In this document: positions 61,868 to 64,000 of the stretch, in pieces | How positions within the stretch are numbered: position 1 is the stretch's first letter | Layout of the letters: the number at the start of each line of letters is the position of its first letter | DNA from: CAYMZZ01 sp047600605 | GTDB lineage: Bacteria > Bacteroidota > Bacteroidia > Chitinophagales > Chitinophagaceae | DNA length: 64,000 nt | Assembly (NCBI GenBank): GCA_047600605.1 | Contig: JASGKK010000002.1 | Span: forward strand, 1,054,001 to 1,118,000 | Direction: 5' to 3' | Notes under the pieces: generated by a model | The model's database searches: none | The model's input: the letters and a program-made list of their open reading frames with translations, nothing else | Told to the model about the DNA's origin: nothing | Program-made: the position numbers and the translations under genes

Positions 61868-63841
61868 ATGCTCAGAAGGTATAAAATACCGAAAACACTC
61901 CTGTGGGTGATCAACCTTTTCGGTCTGTTCCTTCTCATTTTTACCATATTCCGGTTGACTACCTACTGGGCTTTCCGGCCACAGGATCTTCATTTTACAG
62001 ATGTATTGCCTTCCTTCCTGATGGGACTGCAGTTTGACCTGCGCTGGATCTCCATTCTCCTGTTGCCGGTTGTCGTACTCAGCATGTGGCCGCGTCTTTC
62101 GCCTTTTTATTCCGCCCGCAACAAAAAATGGTGGACCTGGTACCTGGCTGCTGCCACATTTATTGTGTTCTTCTTTTTTGCCGCCGACTTCGGCAGTTTT
62201 TCCTACAACCAGACCCGGCTCGATGCAGGCGCGATGAATTTTGTGGAAGATCCCGGTATCTCCCTGCGTATGATGTGGCAGACCTATCCGTTGTTCTGGA
62301 TGGTGCTGGGGCTGCTGATCACCGTACTGCTGTTTCGCTGGATGTATCACAAAAGCCACTGGCGGGTGATTCACCAGACCGATGGCCTCAAAATCCCTTA
62401 CCGGCGGAAATTCTTTGTTGTGGCAGCAGTAGTACTCCTGCTGTTTGTATACGGCCGTGTGGGGCAGACCCCGCTTGCATGGAAACACTGTTTTGTCTTT
62501 CAGGACAACTTCAAATCATACCTGGCACTTAACCCGCTGCAGAATTTTTTTACCACACTTAAACTGCGGCGGCCGGAGTATAATGAGCAAAAAGCACGTG
62601 CAGCATTTCCGCTGATGGCCAAATGGATGCAGTTGCCACAACCAGACAGGTTTTCTTACCGGCGTGTAGTGGCACCCGGCAGCCGCGCGGTGGAAAGCCG
62701 TCCCAATATTGTGCTGGTGATGTGTGAGTCATTCAGCATGTTTAAGAGTTCGATGAGTGGCAATCCGCTCAATACCACTCCATTCTTTGATTCACTTTCG
62801 AGCCAGGGGGTGTTTTTCGAGCGTTGTTTCTCCCCGCATTTCTCTACAGCCCGCGGCCTGTTTGCCCTTGTGACCGGTATTCCGGATGCGCAGTTATTTA
62901 AATTCTCTACCCGCAATCCGCTCGCCAGCCGCCAGCATACCATCATTGATAATTTTGATGGGTACAGCAAACATTATTTCCTGGGTGGCGATCCCGAGTT
63001 CAACAACTTCAAGGGACTACTGGCCAATATCGATGGTTTGCAGATGCATACAGAAGGAAGTTTTACTTCACCTAAAATCAATGTATGGGGCATCAGTGAT
63101 AAAGATCTGTTTCTGGAAGCCAATAAAACATTCGCTGCAGAGCTGAAACCATTTTTCGCCATCATTCAAACATCCAATAATCACCGGCCTTATATGATCC
63201 CGCCTGCCGATACCGCTTTCGAAAAGCGTATTGTACCCGATGACCTGTTGCGCAAATATGGCTTTGAGTCGCTCGATGAGTATAATACCTTTCGCTATTC
63301 AGATTATTGTATTCGCCGCTTTATTGATGCAGCCAGCACCGAAGATTATTTTCACAATACCATCTTTGTATTTGTGGGCGATCATGGGGTGGCTGGCAAT
63401 GCCGAAGCCATTTATCCTCCGGCCTGGACACATCAGCGGCTTACCGATGAGCATGTACCGCTGCTCTTTTATGCACCCTATATACTGCAGCCGCAACGCC
63501 GCAGGGAAGTGGTATCGCAGATCGATGTGCTGCCAACCATCGCAGGCATGGTGCAGCAACCATACGTCAATACCACGCTGGGGCGTGATCTGCTGGATCC
63601 GCAGAAACGGGGCAATTTTGCTTTTATCACCAATACGGCGGGTAAGATCGGTATGGTGACGGATGATTATTATTTTACTACTAATCTCAATTTCCCCGAC
63701 GAACAAATGGTATCGGTACGTTTTACCGAGCCGGTACATTCCCGCAGTCAGCGTGATTCCATTCAGCGCGAACTATCGGCATTTACACAGGCATTTTTTG
63801 AAACTGCGCGGTATATGATTATGAATAATAAAGCGGATTGA
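61868..63841 (+). CDS. LTA synthase family protein (membrane sulfatase/phosphotransferase)
   Basis: The 657-residue protein has about five N-terminal membrane segments (residues 12-200) and a large extracytoplasmic sulfatase-fold domain. NIVLVMCESFSMFKSS holds the first metal-binding Glu, CFSPHFSTARGLFALVTG the catalytic Thr, and VFVGDHGVAGN the C-terminal Asp-His metal ligands. Relatives add glycerol phosphate or phosphoethanolamine to surface glycans or lipids. Bacteroidota lack teichoic acid, so the acceptor is probably a lipid A or capsular component; this is inference. The upstream gap is 128 bases. Confidence 0.88.
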   Translation: MLRRYKIPKTLLWVINLFGLFLLIFTIFRLTTYWAFRPQDLHFTDVLPSFLMGLQFDLRWISILLLPVVVLSMWPRLSPFYSARNKKWWTWYLAAATFIVFFFFAADFGSFSYNQTRLDAGAMNFVEDPGISLRMMWQTYPLFWMVLGLLITVLLFRWMYHKSHWRVIHQTDGLKIPYRRKFFVVAAVVLLLFVYGRVGQTPLAWKHCFVFQDNFKSYLALNPLQNFFTTLKLRRPEYNEQKARAAFPLMAKWMQLPQPDRFSYRRVVAPGSRAVESRPNIVLVMCESFSMFKSSMSGNPLNTTPFFDSLSSQGVFFERCFSPHFSTARGLFALVTGIPDAQLFKFSTRNPLASRQHTIIDNFDGYSKHYFLGGDPEFNNFKGLLANIDGLQMHTEGSFTSPKINVWGISDKDLFLEANKTFAAELKPFFAIIQTSNNHRPYMIPPADTAFEKRIVPDDLLRKYGFESLDEYNTFRYSDYCIRRFIDAASTEDYFHNTIFVFVGDHGVAGNAEAIYPPAWTHQRLTDEHVPLLFYAPYILQPQRRREVVSQIDVLPTIAGMVQQPYVNTTLGRDLLDPQKRGNFAFITNTAGKIGMVTDDYYFTTNLNFPDEQMVSVRFTEPVHSRSQRDSIQRELSAFTQAFFETARYMIMNNKAD

Positions 63842-63842
63842 G

Positions 63843-63966
63843 AGTGGTGGACAGAATAAAAGTTTAAAGGTTTAAAAGTATAAAGGGTATAAAGAGTTTA
63901 AAGAGTTTAAAGGGTATTATATCTGTCCACTGACTACTGACTACTGACTACTGACCACTGTCCACT
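63843..63966. repeat. Composite repeat: GTTTAAAGG units and TGACTAC tandem
   Basis: TAAAAGTTTAAAGGTTTAAAAG-like units run from 63858 to 63918. A 7-base unit TGACTAC in about four tandem copies follows at 63929-63958, flanked by GTCCACTG on both sides. It is the last patch of the dispersed family in this window. Confidence 0.7.
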
Positions 63967-64000
63967 CAATTCACCTCCTCCTTCCGCTGTAGTTTCTCAA

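Overview
The window is a stretch of bacterial chromosome that I assign to the Bacteroidota, most likely the Chitinophagaceae. The signs are a Bacteroidota-type porin beside amtB, an SPFH/Arc pair, an M1 peptidase/HupE/DUF6702 group, an LTA-synthase-like sulfatase, a candidate TAnnTTTG promoter upstream of carA, and RHS proteins with the DUF6443- and DUF5977-type architecture known from this phylum. These are family recognitions made by reading; no search was run.

Positions 1-31000 are mostly core metabolism. The 3' part of ppc is followed by a nitrogen block read leftward: amtB with a porin, and gltB-gltD. Next come two branched-chain amino acid operons, also read leftward: ilvE-ilvD-ilvB-ilvN-ilvC-ilvA (18763 to 11265) and leuA-leuC-leuD-leuB (23511 to 19102). 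A 34-codon leader ORF containing IIIVVVIII precedes ilvE. It is followed by a strong terminator and a competing antiterminator pairing, a textbook layout for ribosome-mediated attenuation. From 23.7 to 31 kb lie a conserved helical protein, carA, a GNAT acetyltransferase, aroQ, a MORN-like protein, an esterase and the SPFH/Arc pair, separated by low-complexity intergenic repeats.

Positions 31055-53060 are the accessory region, a polymorphic toxin locus. Four genes in a row encode a coiled-coil/beta-barrel protein, a 1242-residue RHS-like secreted protein, a small secreted protein and a 1464-residue RHS toxin with its SUKH immunity gene. Downstream lies an array of promoterless, 5'-truncated copies of the RHS core 3' end, each joined to a different AT-rich toxin tip and followed by immunity candidates. 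These include a GIY-YIG-like tip with Imm26, three tandem 267-residue paralogues, two lipoproteins, and an unknown tip with an 88-residue partner. One cassette is decayed and the last is a stub of about 45 bp. Two cassettes carry short palindromic insertions at the same three places in the RHS sequence. An IS481-like element and a fragment of a P-loop gene lie at the right end.

Positions 53083-64000 return to ordinary genes: DUF416, a small protein, an alpha/beta hydrolase lipoprotein, DUF1801, an M1 peptidase, HupE/UreJ, DUF6702, a CBS/CorC hemolysin-type protein, a PAP2 phosphatase and an LTA-synthase-like sulfatase. No tRNA, rRNA, CRISPR array or replication origin was recognised.
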